64,000 nucleotides of DNA from Methylomonas methanica MC09 (GTDB lineage Bacteria > Pseudomonadota > Gammaproteobacteria > Methylococcales > Methylomonadaceae): contig NC_015572.1 of NCBI RefSeq assembly GCF_000214665.1, positions 4,154,001 to 4,218,000 on the forward strand. The letters run 5' to 3'. Each line of letters begins with the position of its first letter. The first letter of the stretch is position 1. The notes below the pieces were generated by a model. It had not been told where the DNA came from. It searched no databases and saw only the letters and a program-made list of their open reading frames with translations. Of the stretch, positions 28,816 to 39,400 are shown piece by piece. Both the position numbers and the translations under genes were made by a program.

Positions 28816-29556
28816 TTAGCGTTTCCTCACCCACTGTACCGTGCAGTTATCACTCCTGCCCTGCGCCCGCAAAATACTCATTTGCGCCATTTTTTTGAGC
28901 TCCCCTTTGCCGCTGACCGGCTGAGAAAGCTGCAAAAATTCCTGCTCTTTTATGGACTCCCAAAAACCATCGCTGCAAAGAATAATGGTTTCCCCGGATT
29001 GCATGGCAGTGAAAGCCCGAATATCCACAGCACCAGGATTGACGACATTAATACTACGGGTCAACTTATTTTGTTCGGGATGAATGCCCATCTCCCATTC
29101 ACTGATTTCACCTTCGTCAAACAGCTGCTGCGTCAACGAATGATCTTTAGTGCGCCAGACGACTTGCGACGGATTAAGGCGATAAATCCGCGAGTCGCCG
29201 CAATGCGCGGTAATAACCCGACTATCATCCAGAAACAAAATGGCGCAAGTCGTATGCGCGTCGGCCGCAAAGGGATCATCTCCGAACAAATCCCGCATCC
29301 GGTTGACGGCTGCGGCAATCCAATCCCGCATGCCTTGCTCCGGCTGCCGTTTGACCTGACTCTGAAACGCTTGCGCTTGTTCGATCAAACCCTGGCAAAA
29401 AAACCGCGACGCTTTCTCCCCGGCCTGATGCCCGCCCAGCCCGTCCGCTACCACGAATACCGCGTAGTCGGCGCAGACCCGGTGCGCCATGCAATCCTGG
29501 TTGATCTCCCGGTCGCCCACCGAAGATAATTGATAAAATTCCAATTCTGTCTGCAT
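28816..29556 (-). CDS. PP2C-family serine/threonine protein phosphatase
   Basis: A 246-residue cytoplasmic phosphatase of the PrpC/Stp type. The metal-binding motifs are intact: GDREINQD, VVADGLGGHQAGE, AHCGDSRIYRL, LCSDGFWE and GRSDNCTV. It starts six bases after pdxJ on the same strand, where acpS is commonly found in gammaproteobacteria, so it is probably co-transcribed with the rnc-era-recO-pdxJ block. No serine/threonine kinase gene is next to it. Similar phosphatases occur in type VI secretion clusters, but no such genes are nearby. Confidence 0.9.
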   Translation of the reverse strand: MQTELEFYQLSSVGDREINQDCMAHRVCADYAVFVVADGLGGHQAGEKASRFFCQGLIEQAQAFQSQVKRQPEQGMRDWIAAAVNRMRDLFGDDPFAADAHTTCAILFLDDSRVITAHCGDSRIYRLNPSQVVWRTKDHSLTQQLFDEGEISEWEMGIHPEQNKLTRSINVVNPGAVDIRAFTAMQSGETIILCSDGFWESIKEQEFLQLSQPVSGKGELKKMAQMSILRAQGRSDNCTVQWVRKR

Positions 29557-29562
29557 AAATAC

Positions 29563-30306
29563 TTAACTGTGCAAACGCGCTTCCCGCATCACTTGCTTCA
29601 GGTCGCGCACGGCTTGCGCCAAACCGGAGAACACTGCCTGCGCAATAATGGAATGCCCTATATTTAACTCCACGATGGGTGCAATCCGGCATATCGCCGC
29701 CACATTGTGCAGATTTAAACCGTGTCCGGCATTGACTTGCAGGTCCGCCTGAAAAGCATATTCCGCCGCTCGCTGAATACGTTCCAGCTCCATTTTTTGT
29801 TCAATCGGCGTTTGCGCATCCGCATAGCGTCCGGTATGCAATTCAATCACCGGCGCACCGGCTTTCACCGCCGCATCAATCTGAGCAAACTCGGGATCGA
29901 TAAATAAAGATACTTCCACGCCCGCGGCCGCCAAAGCCTGGCAGGCATCCTGCATTTTACCCGGTGCCGCAAGCACGTCCAGACCGCCTTCGGTGGTTAA
30001 TTCCTCACGGCGTTCCGGCACCAAGCAACAAGCCTGCGGCTTAACTTGCAGCGCAATCTCGATCATGGCATCGGTAACCGCCATTTCCAGATTCAACTTA
30101 CTATGCAGCACATCCTTCAATAAATAAATATCCCGATCCTGTATGTGGCGACGGTCTTCCCGTAAATGCGCGGTAATACTATCGGCCCCAGCCTGCTCAG
30201 CCACCAACGCGGCCTGAATCGGCTCCGGATAACGGGTACCACGGGCTTGGCGCAGAGTTGCAACATGGTCGATATTCACGCCCAATAAAATAATTTGTTT
30301 TTCCAT
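29563..30306 (-). CDS. pdxJ: Pyridoxine 5'-phosphate synthase
   Basis: A 247-residue TIM-barrel enzyme that condenses 1-deoxy-D-xylulose 5-phosphate with 3-amino-2-oxopropyl phosphate in vitamin B6 synthesis. Signature segments are [38 protein letters not shown] and [11 protein letters not shown], with [15 protein letters not shown] [15 protein letters not shown] near the C-terminus. It follows recO as in many gammaproteobacteria, but the 103-base gap between them contains a nine-copy heptamer. Confidence 0.97.
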   Translation of the reverse strand: MEKQIILLGVNIDHVATLRQARGTRYPEPIQAALVAEQAGADSITAHLREDRRHIQDRDIYLLKDVLHSKLNLEMAVTDAMIEIALQVKPQACCLVPERREELTTEGGLDVLAAPGKMQDACQALAAAGVEVSLFIDPEFAQIDAAVKAGAPVIELHTGRYADAQTPIEQKMELERIQRAAEYAFQADLQVNAGHGLNLHNVAAICRIAPIVELNIGHSIIAQAVFSGLAQAVRDLKQVMREARLHS

Positions 30307-30347
30307 ACCTTTATATGTGTACGTGGTTATTTAAAGTCAGCCCGGTA

Positions 30348-30410
30348 TTTCGTCTTTCGTCTTTCGTCTTTCGTCTTTCGTCTTTCGTCTTTCGTCTTTC
30401 GTCTTTCGTC
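30348..30410. repeat. Tandem heptamer repeat, nine copies
   Basis: TTTCGTC is repeated nine times without a mismatch at 30348-30410 (GACGAAA on the coding strand). The last base overlaps the final base of the recO stop codon, so on the minus strand the array begins directly at that stop and ends about 40 bases before the pdxJ start. It is purine-rich in the transcript and lies in the 5' leader or intercistronic region of pdxJ. Confidence 0.95.
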
Positions 30411-31111
30411 TACAAATATTTAATCATTTTTGCCAGTACTGCCCGACTCTGCATGGGTTTTCCCTGCAAATGCCCGTCCAACATTGCACGCAAAAACCGC
30501 TTGGCTTCGGTTAATGTCGCTCCCAATAAGGGCGCTTTTACGTTTAGCATCTGCAGGGAGGCACCGCTGATACAGCCATTGCCATCCGCAATCAGTCCGA
30601 CAGTTGGCTGAAAGTCGTAGCGCTTTAGCCTATCAACCGGCTGACCGTTGCTATCAACAGTCAGATCCACGGCATATCCGCATGCTTCCAGTACTCCCAG
30701 TTCAAAATAGCGTAACGTCTGCTCGATATTCAAGTCAGTGCATAATTCGTCCAGACAAGCTTGATAGGCGGTAAACAGTTCCGGATGCGGGTCGTTTCGA
30801 AATAAAAACCGTTGCAACAACTCATTCATATAAAAACCGCAATATAGTGCAAGCCTCTGCGGGGTGTGGTTGTGGACGAATTCCGCCTGCGTAAGAATTT
30901 TTAGCTCGCTTTTATCCAGATAGGAAATATGCAACAGGCTGAAAGGCAGCAACACCCCTGCCAGTTTTGATTTCTCCTGGCGCACACCTTTGGCCAAGAC
31001 TGAAACGATGCCGAAATCTCGGGTATAAACCTCCAATAACTGACTGGTTTCGCGATACTGCCGGTGCTGTAAAATGAATGCCGGCTGCAGGTAAACAGCG
31101 GATTCGCTCAC
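30410..31111 (-). CDS. recO: DNA repair protein RecO
   Basis: A 233-residue recombination mediator that, with RecR, loads RecA onto SSB-coated DNA. The N-terminal OB-fold (QPAFILQHRQYRETSQLLEV, SVLAKGVRQEKSKLAGVLLP) and the helical C-terminal domain are recognisable; length fits the family. It lies two bases after era and within the conserved rnc-era-recO-pdxJ order. The stop codon TAG abuts the heptamer array, so gain or loss of repeats would not change the protein. Confidence 0.95.
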   Translation of the reverse strand: MSESAVYLQPAFILQHRQYRETSQLLEVYTRDFGIVSVLAKGVRQEKSKLAGVLLPFSLLHISYLDKSELKILTQAEFVHNHTPQRLALYCGFYMNELLQRFLFRNDPHPELFTAYQACLDELCTDLNIEQTLRYFELGVLEACGYAVDLTVDSNGQPVDRLKRYDFQPTVGLIADGNGCISGASLQMLNVKAPLLGATLTEAKRFLRAMLDGHLQGKPMQSRAVLAKMIKYL

Positions 31112-31113
31112 GG

Positions 31114-32001
31114 CTATTCGGTATCGATAAAGCCTAAACCCTGCAGAGCGCGCTCATTATCCGACCAGCCTTTTTTCACTTTTACCCACAACTGCAGAAA
31201 GACTTTTTGACCGATCAGTTTTTCGATATCGAGCCGGGCTTCCGTACCGATTTTTTTCAGCATCTCGCCTTGCTTGCCGATCACAATGCTTTTTTGGCTG
31301 CTGCGCTCTACCCAGATATTGGCATAGATTTTACAAAGATTGGGATGCTCTTCATACATCTCGATTTCCACCGTCATCGCATAGGGCAGCTCATCGCCCA
31401 AACGGCGCGTGAGTTTTTCCCGTACGATTTCCGCCGCAAAAAAACGCTCCGGCCGGTCCGTGATTTGATCTTCCGGATAAATCAGCTCTCCTTCGGGCAA
31501 TAGAGCCATGATGTGCTGTTCCAGCACATCCAGATTGGTATTTTTCAAAGCCGACACCGGCACGATTTGTTCAAAAGGATATTTCTGTTTGGCTTCGGCG
31601 AAAAAGGCCATCACCGCTTGTTTATCCTTGATTTTATCGACTTTATTGATGACCAAAATTACGGGTAGCCCTGCGGCCTCCAGCTTTTTAAAAATCCGCT
31701 CGTCATATTCATGCCAGTACAAGCCATCCAACACCCACACCACCACATCCACGCCCAACAAGGTGCTGTCGGCGGTTTTATTCAGATAGCGGTTCAAAAC
31801 CCTTTTCTCGTCGCTATGCATACCCGGCGTATCCATGAAGATGGCCTGTCCGGCTTCGCTGGTTTTGATACCCCGAATGCGATGTCGGGTAGTCTGGGGC
31901 TTTCTGGAGGTAATGCTGAGCTTTTGGCCCAGCAAATGATTCATCAAGGTCGATTTGCCGACATTCGGCCTACCGATTAATGCGACATATCCGCAGTTCA
32001 T
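31114..32001 (-). CDS. era: GTPase Era
   Basis: A 295-residue ribosome-assembly GTPase that binds the 3' end of 16S rRNA. G1 is GRPNVGKSTLMN, G3 is FMDTPGMHS and G4 is INKVDKIKD. The C-terminal KH domain (about 205-285) contains VIGKQGEMLKKIGTEARLDI. The start overlaps the rnc stop by one base (TAATG), so the RNase III and Era genes are translationally coupled. Confidence 0.97.
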   Translation of the reverse strand: MNCGYVALIGRPNVGKSTLMNHLLGQKLSITSRKPQTTRHRIRGIKTSEAGQAIFMDTPGMHSDEKRVLNRYLNKTADSTLLGVDVVVWVLDGLYWHEYDERIFKKLEAAGLPVILVINKVDKIKDKQAVMAFFAEAKQKYPFEQIVPVSALKNTNLDVLEQHIMALLPEGELIYPEDQITDRPERFFAAEIVREKLTRRLGDELPYAMTVEIEMYEEHPNLCKIYANIWVERSSQKSIVIGKQGEMLKKIGTEARLDIEKLIGQKVFLQLWVKVKKGWSDNERALQGLGFIDTE

Positions 32002-32681
32002 TAGTCCTGATCTTCTAAAAGAATTAACATGCTTTCCGCGGCGGCCTGTTCGGCTTTTTTACGGGAAATCCCAACACCCTGGGTGGTTTCGGTGGTAATC
32101 GGTACGCTGCATTTGACCTCGAACGTTTGCGCGTGATCGGCGCCGGACATGCTGATCAATTCGTAAACCGGCAGTTCTTTTTTACGGGCCTGCATCAGTT
32201 CCTGCAAACGGGTCTTGGGGTCTTTGTTCCAGGTATCCAGCTTGATCTCGGCGAATTTTTCCGCAAATAGATTCAGAATCCAATGCCGGCAAATATCCAC
32301 GCCGCTATCAAGCAATAGCGCGCCCATGATGGCTTCCAGAGCATCCGACAGTATCGAATCGCGCCGAAAACCGCCGCTTTTCAGTTCCCCGGACCCCAGG
32401 ATTAAATAATCGCCTAAATTATGCTGCCTGGCCAGTTCGGCCAAAGAGGTCTGATTGACCAGACTGGCCCGCAAACGGCTCAAAACACCCTCGCCTACGC
32501 CCGGGAATTGGGAATACAATCGCTCGGCCACTACAAACCCTAAGACCGAGTCCCCGAGATATTCAAGTCGTTCGTTATTATTGGCTCCTGCGCTACGATG
32601 GGTTAATGCGGTTTTAAACAACTGGGGCTGATTAAATGTCAGCCCCAGCTTTCTGGCCAGTTCTTCCGGTTTTTTAATCAC
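32001..32681 (-). CDS. rnc: Ribonuclease III
   Basis: A 226-residue double-strand-specific endoribonuclease that processes rRNA precursors. The catalytic signature NERLEYLGDSVLGFVVAE and the second acidic site DALEAIMGALLLDSG are in place. A C-terminal dsRNA-binding domain ends with ISRKKAEQAAAESMLILLE. The start overlaps the end of the DUF4845 gene by four bases, and the stop overlaps the era start. Confidence 0.97.
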   Translation of the reverse strand: MIKKPEELARKLGLTFNQPQLFKTALTHRSAGANNNERLEYLGDSVLGFVVAERLYSQFPGVGEGVLSRLRASLVNQTSLAELARQHNLGDYLILGSGELKSGGFRRDSILSDALEAIMGALLLDSGVDICRHWILNLFAEKFAEIKLDTWNKDPKTRLQELMQARKKELPVYELISMSGADHAQTFEVKCSVPITTETTQGVGISRKKAEQAAAESMLILLEDQD

Positions 32682-33055
32682 TTGCCACCAGATTCAAATC
32701 CTTCATGAAACTCAACCAATACACTTAAATTACCCACCATGGGCTCAACGCGCTCGTAATCGATATCCACTTTCACGTAGCCTGGCTGGGCTTGTATATG
32801 AATATCCTCGGGCGTTACATACTCGACATAATTCATATCGAAGCGTTTCATCAGGCTACTCATAATTTCGGCTCTGGATTTGCTGGCAATATCGGTAGTA
32901 TTTTCCACCGCATCCAAGGCATTAACCACTTTGCTGTGATTGAAATAGATAGGGCCTATTTTCAGCACCAGCATGGTAAAAAAGGCGATCAACCCTAACA
33001 ATAAAGCCAATGTAATAAAGGTTAAGCCCCGTTGCTTATATGGTGAAGTCTGCAT
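32678..33055 (-). CDS. DUF4845 family membrane-anchored protein
   Basis: A 125-residue protein with a short basic N-terminus, one membrane segment (FITLALLLGLIAFFTMLVLKI, less than a full helix beyond this) and an extra-cytoplasmic domain. It fits the DUF4845 family found between lepB and rnc in many gammaproteobacteria. Function is not known. The N-terminus resembles a type IV pilin-like leader (QRGLTFITLALLLGL) but has L in place of the usual E5 region, so I do not call it a pilin. It overlaps rnc by four bases. Confidence 0.85.
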   Translation of the reverse strand: MQTSPYKQRGLTFITLALLLGLIAFFTMLVLKIGPIYFNHSKVVNALDAVENTTDIASKSRAEIMSSLMKRFDMNYVEYVTPEDIHIQAQPGYVKVDIDYERVEPMVGNLSVLVEFHEGFESGGK

Positions 33056-33084
33056 ACCGCTCTCCCCGCTTCAATTTTATTGAC

Positions 33085-33861
33085 TTATTTCAGAATAGTG
33101 CCGATTCGATCAAACGCAATCCCATTATTTTGCCAGTCCCAATTCATCCAGATAAAAAAGGCCTTACCCACTAAATTGGCTTCCGGCACGGTACCCCAGT
33201 AACGGCTGTCGTTACTGTTATCCCGATTATCGCCCATCACAAAATACTGGCCTTTAGGCACTACGAATACATCTTCTACGGTAGGCACACCGGGGCTGAT
33301 CAAAATCGAATGCTTGACGCCGGTCAAATCTTCTTCCAGCCGTTCGGCCCCCGTCATATTCGCTCCCTGGCCAACCCCTTGATAACGGCCTAAAGACACT
33401 TGCGGAATCGGCTGGCCGTTGACATACAGTTTCTTGTCGAAATAAGCGATCCGGTCACCGGGCAGACCGATCACTCGTTTAATGTAATCCACGGTCGGTT
33501 GCTTGGGAAAACGAAACACCACGATATCGCCCCGTTCGGGCTCGCTCATTTCAATGACTTTATCGTTCAAAACCGGCAGTCGTATGCCATAGGTAAATTT
33601 ATTCACCAAAATAAAGTCGCCCACCAATAGAGTCGGCATCATGGATCCGGACGGAATCCGAAACGGCTCCACTAGAAACGACCGCAGCAATAAAACGATC
33701 AACACCACCGGGAAGAACGAGCGCGCATACTCCACCAACAACGGTTCGCTGTCGACCGGATAAGGCTGATGGACGTATTTTAAATACAAACAGTAGCCGC
33801 CCCAGACAACACCGGTCACAAAAGTGGCCATCACCAGAAAAAAAGAAAAATCGTAATCCAT
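33085..33861 (-). CDS. lepB: Signal peptidase I
   Basis: A 258-residue inner-membrane endopeptidase that cleaves signal peptides of exported proteins. Two N-terminal membrane segments are followed by the catalytic serine in PSGSMMPTLLVGDF and the general-base lysine in DYIKRVIGLPGDRI; the box E motif MGDNRDNSNDSRYWG is complete. It lies between lepA and the DUF4845 gene in the usual lepA-lepB-rnc-era order. Confidence 0.97.
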   Translation of the reverse strand: MDYDFSFFLVMATFVTGVVWGGYCLYLKYVHQPYPVDSEPLLVEYARSFFPVVLIVLLLRSFLVEPFRIPSGSMMPTLLVGDFILVNKFTYGIRLPVLNDKVIEMSEPERGDIVVFRFPKQPTVDYIKRVIGLPGDRIAYFDKKLYVNGQPIPQVSLGRYQGVGQGANMTGAERLEEDLTGVKHSILISPGVPTVEDVFVVPKGQYFVMGDNRDNSNDSRYWGTVPEANLVGKAFFIWMNWDWQNNGIAFDRIGTILK

Positions 33862-33875
33862 AAACTTTACTGCCG

Positions 33876-35675
33876 TTATTCTTTATTAACCTGCAACACC
33901 GCCAGAAAAGCTTCCTGCGGAATTTCGATACTGCCCACCTGTTTCATGCGCTTTTTACCCGCCTTCTGCTTTTCCAACAGTTTTTTCTTACGGGTAATAT
34001 CGCCACCATAACACTTGGCCGTGACATTTTTGCGCATGGCTTTCACGGTGGAACGGGCAATCACTTTCGAGCCGATCGCGGCCTGAATCGCCACCTCATA
34101 CATCTGCCGCGGAATCAAGTCTTTCATTTTTTCGACCAGATCGCGGCCGCGATTTTGACTCAAATCCCGGTGCACGATAATCGATAACGCGTCGACTTTA
34201 TCGCCATTGATCAACACATCCAGCTTGACCAGCGGAGCGGGGTCGAAGCGCAGGAATTCGTAATCGAACGACGCATAACCGCGGCTGACCGATTTTAAAC
34301 GATCGAAAAAATCCAGCACCACTTCGCTCATCGGCAATTCATAACTCAACGACACCTGGGCCCCAACATATTGCATGTTTTTCTGCACACCGCGTTTTTC
34401 GATACACAGATTGATTACATTGCCCAAATACGTCTGCGGTACCAGGATATTCGCCAAAATGATGGGTTCGCGGATTTCAACGATAGTTCCGACGTCGGGC
34501 AGCTTGGCGGGATTGTCCACCATCACCACTTCGCCGCCATGAGTTTCCACTTCGTACACTACCGTAGGCGCCGTGGTAATCAGATCGATGTTGTATTCAC
34601 GCTCCAGACGCTCCTGGACGATTTCCATATGCAACATACCCAGGAAACCGCAGCGGAAGCCGAAACCCAAGGCTTGGGAGGTTTCCGCCTCGTAATTCAA
34701 GGCCGAATCGTTTAGCCGGAGTTTATCCAAGGCTTCGCGCATATCGCCGAAATCGTCGGAACTGACCGGATACAAGCCGGCAAACACCCGTGGCTGTACT
34801 TTTTCGAAACCGGGCAAGGCGGATGCGGCCGGATTATCGGTGGCGGTAATGGTATCGCCGACCGGTGCGCCGAAAATATCCTTGATACCGGCCACCATAA
34901 AGCCCACTTCACCGGTGTTTAGCTGCTGTTTTTCGAGTGATTTCGGGGTGTAAACACCTAACTTTTCCACCAGAAATGACTTCCCGGTCGACATGACGGT
35001 AATCTTCTGTTTTTTGCGTAAGCCACCGTTAACGATGCGCACCAAGGACACCACGCCCAGGTAATTATCGAACCAGGAATCGATAATCAACGCCTGTAAT
35101 GGCTGGCTTTGATCCCCCTGAGGCGGTGGAATTTTCCGAATCAATTGATCCAATACCAATTCGACGCCAATACCGGTCTTGGCGCTGATCTTTAGTGCCT
35201 CATCCGCGGGAATCCCGATCACATCCTCGATCTCCGCCATCACCCGCTCCGGTTCCGCGGACGGCAAATCGATCTTGTTCAGCACCGGCACCACTTCCAA
35301 CCCTTGTTCGATGGCGGTATAGCAATTGGCCACGCTTTGCGCCTCGACGCCTTGCGCGGCATCGACGACCAATAGCGCTCCTTCGCAGGCCGCCAGAGAA
35401 CGCGAAACCTCGTAGGAAAAATCCACATGGCCCGGCGTATCGATGAAATTGAGTTGATAAGTTTCGCCGTCACTGGCTTTATAATCCAGCGTGACGCTTT
35501 GTGCCTTGATTGTGATGCCCCGTTCGCGCTCCAGATCCATGGAATCCAATACCTGAGCTTCCATTTCCCTGGCGGTTAATCCCCCGCAAATTTGAATGAA
35601 CCGATCCGCCAATGTCGATTTTCCGTGGTCGATATGGGCGATGATAGAGAAATTTCTAATATGTTTTTGATCCAC
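33876..35675 (-). CDS. lepA: Elongation factor 4 (LepA)
   Basis: A 599-residue translational GTPase that acts on the ribosome during elongation or initiation under stress. G1 is [14 protein letters not shown]3 is DTPGHVDF and G4 is NKIDLPSA; the EF4-specific C-terminal domain ends with [19 protein letters not shown]. Length and order match the family. It is the first gene of the lepA-lepB block, with lepB 14 bases downstream. Confidence 0.98.
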   Translation of the reverse strand: MDQKHIRNFSIIAHIDHGKSTLADRFIQICGGLTAREMEAQVLDSMDLERERGITIKAQSVTLDYKASDGETYQLNFIDTPGHVDFSYEVSRSLAACEGALLVVDAAQGVEAQSVANCYTAIEQGLEVVPVLNKIDLPSAEPERVMAEIEDVIGIPADEALKISAKTGIGVELVLDQLIRKIPPPQGDQSQPLQALIIDSWFDNYLGVVSLVRIVNGGLRKKQKITVMSTGKSFLVEKLGVYTPKSLEKQQLNTGEVGFMVAGIKDIFGAPVGDTITATDNPAASALPGFEKVQPRVFAGLYPVSSDDFGDMREALDKLRLNDSALNYEAETSQALGFGFRCGFLGMLHMEIVQERLEREYNIDLITTAPTVVYEVETHGGEVVMVDNPAKLPDVGTIVEIREPIILANILVPQTYLGNVINLCIEKRGVQKNMQYVGAQVSLSYELPMSEVVLDFFDRLKSVSRGYASFDYEFLRFDPAPLVKLDVLINGDKVDALSIIVHRDLSQNRGRDLVEKMKDLIPRQMYEVAIQAAIGSKVIARSTVKAMRKNVTAKCYGGDITRKKKLLEKQKAGKKRMKQVGSIEIPQEAFLAVLQVNKE

Positions 35676-35696
35676 TTACTAACTACTATATAAACT

Positions 35697-35721
35697 TGAA
35701 AAGAGAGCGGAAAGCGCCCTC
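35697..35721 (-). terminator. Probable rho-independent terminator after zipA
   Basis: On the minus strand GAGGGCG pairs with CGCTCTC (35715-35721 with 35703-35709, one G-U pair) around a 5-base loop, followed by TTTTC. It lies about 20 bases past the zipA stop and before lepA, so it probably ends the smc-zipA transcript. Confidence 0.6.
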
Positions 35722-35740
35722 GCCAGATAGAGAATATTTA

Positions 35741-36439
35741 TTATTGGGCCAACATCTGCCGGAATTGCGCAATGGTTTCGGCGGTTAAAGGCTGTCTTTG
35801 ATTGTCCCAGACCACCCCGTCCAGCTCCATTGCCAACGCATCGATGGTTTCGATAAAGTCGTCGAACACCGCTAAAGGCTTATCCACCTCGCGAGGCTGC
35901 ATGTAGAATACGATACCCGGACAGTAGAACTCATCTAGATGAGCATCGGGAAACGTGCCGGGATCGATCATGCTGGCAACGGCAAAATCCACCAGACGGT
36001 TTTTATCGATTCGCTCGAACACTTTTACGCTACCGTACTCCAGGCCGACATGTTCAAAGGCCTCGAACAAGTCTTCGCCATTGAAGCCTTCATCGGCACG
36101 GGCCACCAGACTGAATTCAATCAGCGCCGGCAATGCGGTTTTGGGCTGACTTTTCGCGACATCCTGTTTGCCGGCTTCTTTATGGGCGGGTTTGATGGAT
36201 TCGTCATCGAGCAAGGCGTCGCCGTCGACTACATCATGCAACGGAAAAATATCCATTTCATCATCGTCTTCGTCGACTTCAAAGTCATCGACCAGCCGAT
36301 CGCTGTATTCGGAATCATCAAAATAATCACCGGCTTCGCGGCGTTCGCGCAGCGATTTAAAGAAATGCCATAACAACATGCCGATCATCACCAGCATGCC
36401 GATCAAAATAATCACGACTCTTAATAATTCTTTATCCAT
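35741..36439 (-). CDS. zipA: Cell division protein ZipA
   Basis: A 232-residue divisome protein that tethers FtsZ to the inner membrane. One N-terminal membrane helix (VVIILIGMLVMIGMLLWHFF) is followed by an acidic linker (about 35-95, rich in D and E) and the C-terminal FtsZ-binding domain (about 105-230, from FSLVARADEGFNGEDLFEAF). It is somewhat shorter than the E. coli protein because the linker is shorter. Its ATG overlaps the smc stop by one base (TAATG). Confidence 0.88.
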   Translation of the reverse strand: MDKELLRVVIILIGMLVMIGMLLWHFFKSLRERREAGDYFDDSEYSDRLVDDFEVDEDDDEMDIFPLHDVVDGDALLDDESIKPAHKEAGKQDVAKSQPKTALPALIEFSLVARADEGFNGEDLFEAFEHVGLEYGSVKVFERIDKNRLVDFAVASMIDPGTFPDAHLDEFYCPGIVFYMQPREVDKPLAVFDDFIETIDALAMELDGVVWDNQRQPLTAETIAQFRQMLAQ

Positions 36440-39400
36440 TAGCTTTCCGCCATGCTCACTGCTTCTTCAATATCGACCGCCACCATTCTGGACACCCCAG
36501 GCTCTCTCATGGTAACACCTGCCAAATGTTTTGCAATTTCCATTGTGACTTTGTTATGTGAAATGTATAAAAACTGTACGCTGGTGGACATGTCCTCCAC
36601 CATTTTGGAAAACCGCACCACGTTGGCGTCGTCCAACGGCGCATCCACTTCGTCCAGCAAACAAAACGGCGCCGGATTCAGCTCGAAAATCGAAAACACC
36701 AAAGCTACGGCGGTCAAGGCCTTTTCGCCACCGGACAACAGGTGAATAGAACTGTTCCGTTTGCCGGGCGGACGCGCGATGATGTTTACGCCAGCATCCA
36801 ATACATCCTGCTCGGTCAGCTCCAGATAGGCCTGACCACCGCCGAATAAACGCGGAAATTTCTCTTGCAAGCCGTTATTGATTTTGTCAAAGGTTTCCTT
36901 AAAACGCTGGCGACTTTCCCTGTCGATTTTGCTGATGGCTTGATCCAGGGAATTCAGCGCCTCCATCAAATCGTCATGCTGCTCGGTCAAAAACCGCATC
37001 CGCTCGGATTGGGTTTTAAACTCCTCGATCGCGGTTAAATTAATAGAACCCAACCTTTCGATTTGCTCCGTCAATTCGTCCAGCCGGTTTTTCCAAACCG
37101 CTTCTTTGGCATCGGATTGCAGCTTCGCCAATATCTGTTGCGGATCGGCATCCACTTCGCTTAATTGCTCGGCCACGGTTTGCTGGCGTACCCGGCTATC
37201 CTGCTGCTCGAAACGCACCTTGTCGAGAGCTTCTTTTTGTTTTTCCAAATCGCGCTGGGTCTTGGAATAAAGCTCGGCCAGCTGGCTGACACTTTGCTCG
37301 CTGGCCTGTTGCGCCTGCCGTTCGGCAGCCAGCCCCGCTTCAAAGGCTTGCTTTTGCTCCAGCAACTGCTCCAGCAACATTTTCTCGTCGTCCAGCGGCG
37401 ACAGGCTGAACTCCAGTTTATCTTCCAGCTCCGCAATACGATCGGCGGATTGTTGATGCTGTATTTGCAAGCGCTCGATTTGTTTGGCGGTTAAGCCTTC
37501 CGAGGCTTTTAACGATTCGATCTGCGCATGCAGTCTTTGTAAGTGTCGGCGGGCTTCATCCACCGATGCATCGGTATCCTGCTGTTGCGACTGAATTTGC
37601 CGGCTTAATTGCTCCAATTGCATTTTCTTGTCGCCCAGTTCGCCCAAAGCCAATTCGGCATCCTGTTTGATCATTTCGGCTTCGGACATGCTTTCGGCAT
37701 TTTCGGCAAGATGCTGACTGATTTCCTCGATTTCATGAACCAGCTGTTCCAGACGACGCTTTTGCTGCTCAAAGCGTGCGGCCTGGGCGCTGTATTCGGC
37801 GCTTTTGGCGGAATATTCGGCGCTCAATAATTTTTCTTGGCGCTGGTATTGCTCGCGATTGGCTTCGGCGGTTTTTAAAGCCTGTTCGCTGTCCGCCAAT
37901 TGCTGCTCGTCTTCGCCAATTGCCATTTGCAATTCAGATTGCAGCTGTTTCAATTCGCGCAGTTCTTTTTCCCGATGCAGCACACCAGCCTTGCTATCAC
38001 TGCCTCGACTGATTTTGATCCAATCCTTACCTAACCAAGTGCCATCCGCCAATACCACCGATTCGTGCGCCAGCAAGGTCATTTGCCGCGCCTGCTGTAG
38101 CGTATCGGCGCAATAAATCCCGCTTAACAAACTGGACAAATCCCAACGGCTACGCAGTTTGCCGGCCAAGCCTGCGGCAGCCGCTGATCCGCCTGCATCC
38201 GCAGGATGCGTTTCGAACACAATCAACGATTGCTTGCTGAGTTCCTGCAGCTCGGAAAGGATACTGTCGGCACTGTCGACGCAAATCGCTTCCAGATAGC
38301 TACCCAACACCGTTTCCAGCGCGGTCTCCCAACCTTCTTCCGCTTCCAGAAATTCGGCCAAACGCGGCTGTTGTTCCAGACCGACTTGCTCCAGCCAAGC
38401 CGCCAGATCTTTTTTGTCTTTGCCCATGGCATGTTGCTGCAACAATTCCAAGGAACTGATTTTACCGTTCACTTTTTGCAATTGCGCGCGACGGTCGTGC
38501 AACTGATCATGCAATTGCTTGATTTCCGGACGCAAGCCGGCAATCCGTTGCAATACCTCTTCTAACTGTTGCTGCAAGCGGGCGCGTTCGGCTTCGATCA
38601 TCTCAATGCTGCTTTCCAGGGTTTCCAGCTCCAATTGCAGTTGCGCCTCGGCCAAACCGCCGCGTTCGCCTTGCAACTTATCCAGCCGGGTTTGCAGTTG
38701 GCGGTTTTGGTTTTCCAATTGAATCAGCTTGGTACGCTGCACCTCGGCCTGCTCCCGGTAACCGGCGTTTTCCGCCAAAAAAGCTTCCCACTGTTGCTGC
38801 CACTGTTGCTTTTGCAACTGCGCATCCTGCTGTATGCCCAGCAGGTCTTCTTCGCGTTCCTTGGCGACAATCAAAGTCTCCTCGGCTTCCATCAAGGTTT
38901 GGCGAATCTCCTCCAGCTGCTGTCTGTCCAGCTCGCACTCGGTTTGCGCCTGTTCCGCCTGCTGTTTCAAGCGCTTGATTTCCAGCAGGGTTTCTTCATG
39001 GCTTTTTTCGCTATGTTTGATGGCCTGCTCCAGCCGGCTGACTTCGCCCACCACGGCATAATAGTCGGCCTGGGTGCTATCCAGTTGCTGCTGCTGGGCC
39101 TTTTGCTCGCCGCGTTTCAGTTCCATGGCTTTTTCGGTATCGCGCACCAACACGAACAAACGATTGTGCTCGGCGGCAATACTCTGCAGCTTTTCTTCCA
39201 ATTGCTGAGCATGCTGTTGAAAGTTTTGCCAGCGCATGGCCAGCAATTCTTGCTTGTACTGGCGTTCCTGTTTTTTGAGTTCGGTATATTTCTCGGCCTT
39301 TTCCGCCTGTTTGGCCAGATTTTTGATTTGCTTTTCCACCTCGTCGCGCAAATCATTTAAGCGCTCCAGATTCTCGCGGGTGTGGCGCATGCGGGTTTCG

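Noticed and set aside
30348..30410. Heptamer array as a CRISPR or as integron-type repeats
   Set aside because: There are no spacers; it is a simple tandem repeat.
32678..33055. DUF4845 protein as a type IV pilin because of its N-terminus
   Set aside because: It lacks the glutamate at position 5 after a G/E cleavage site, and its place in the lepB-rnc operon fits the DUF4845 family.
38569..39360. A 263-codon Leu/Phe-rich frame antisense to smc that looks like a membrane protein
   Set aside because: Antisense of Gln/Glu/Lys-rich coiled coil reads as Leu/Phe/Ser; no independent support.
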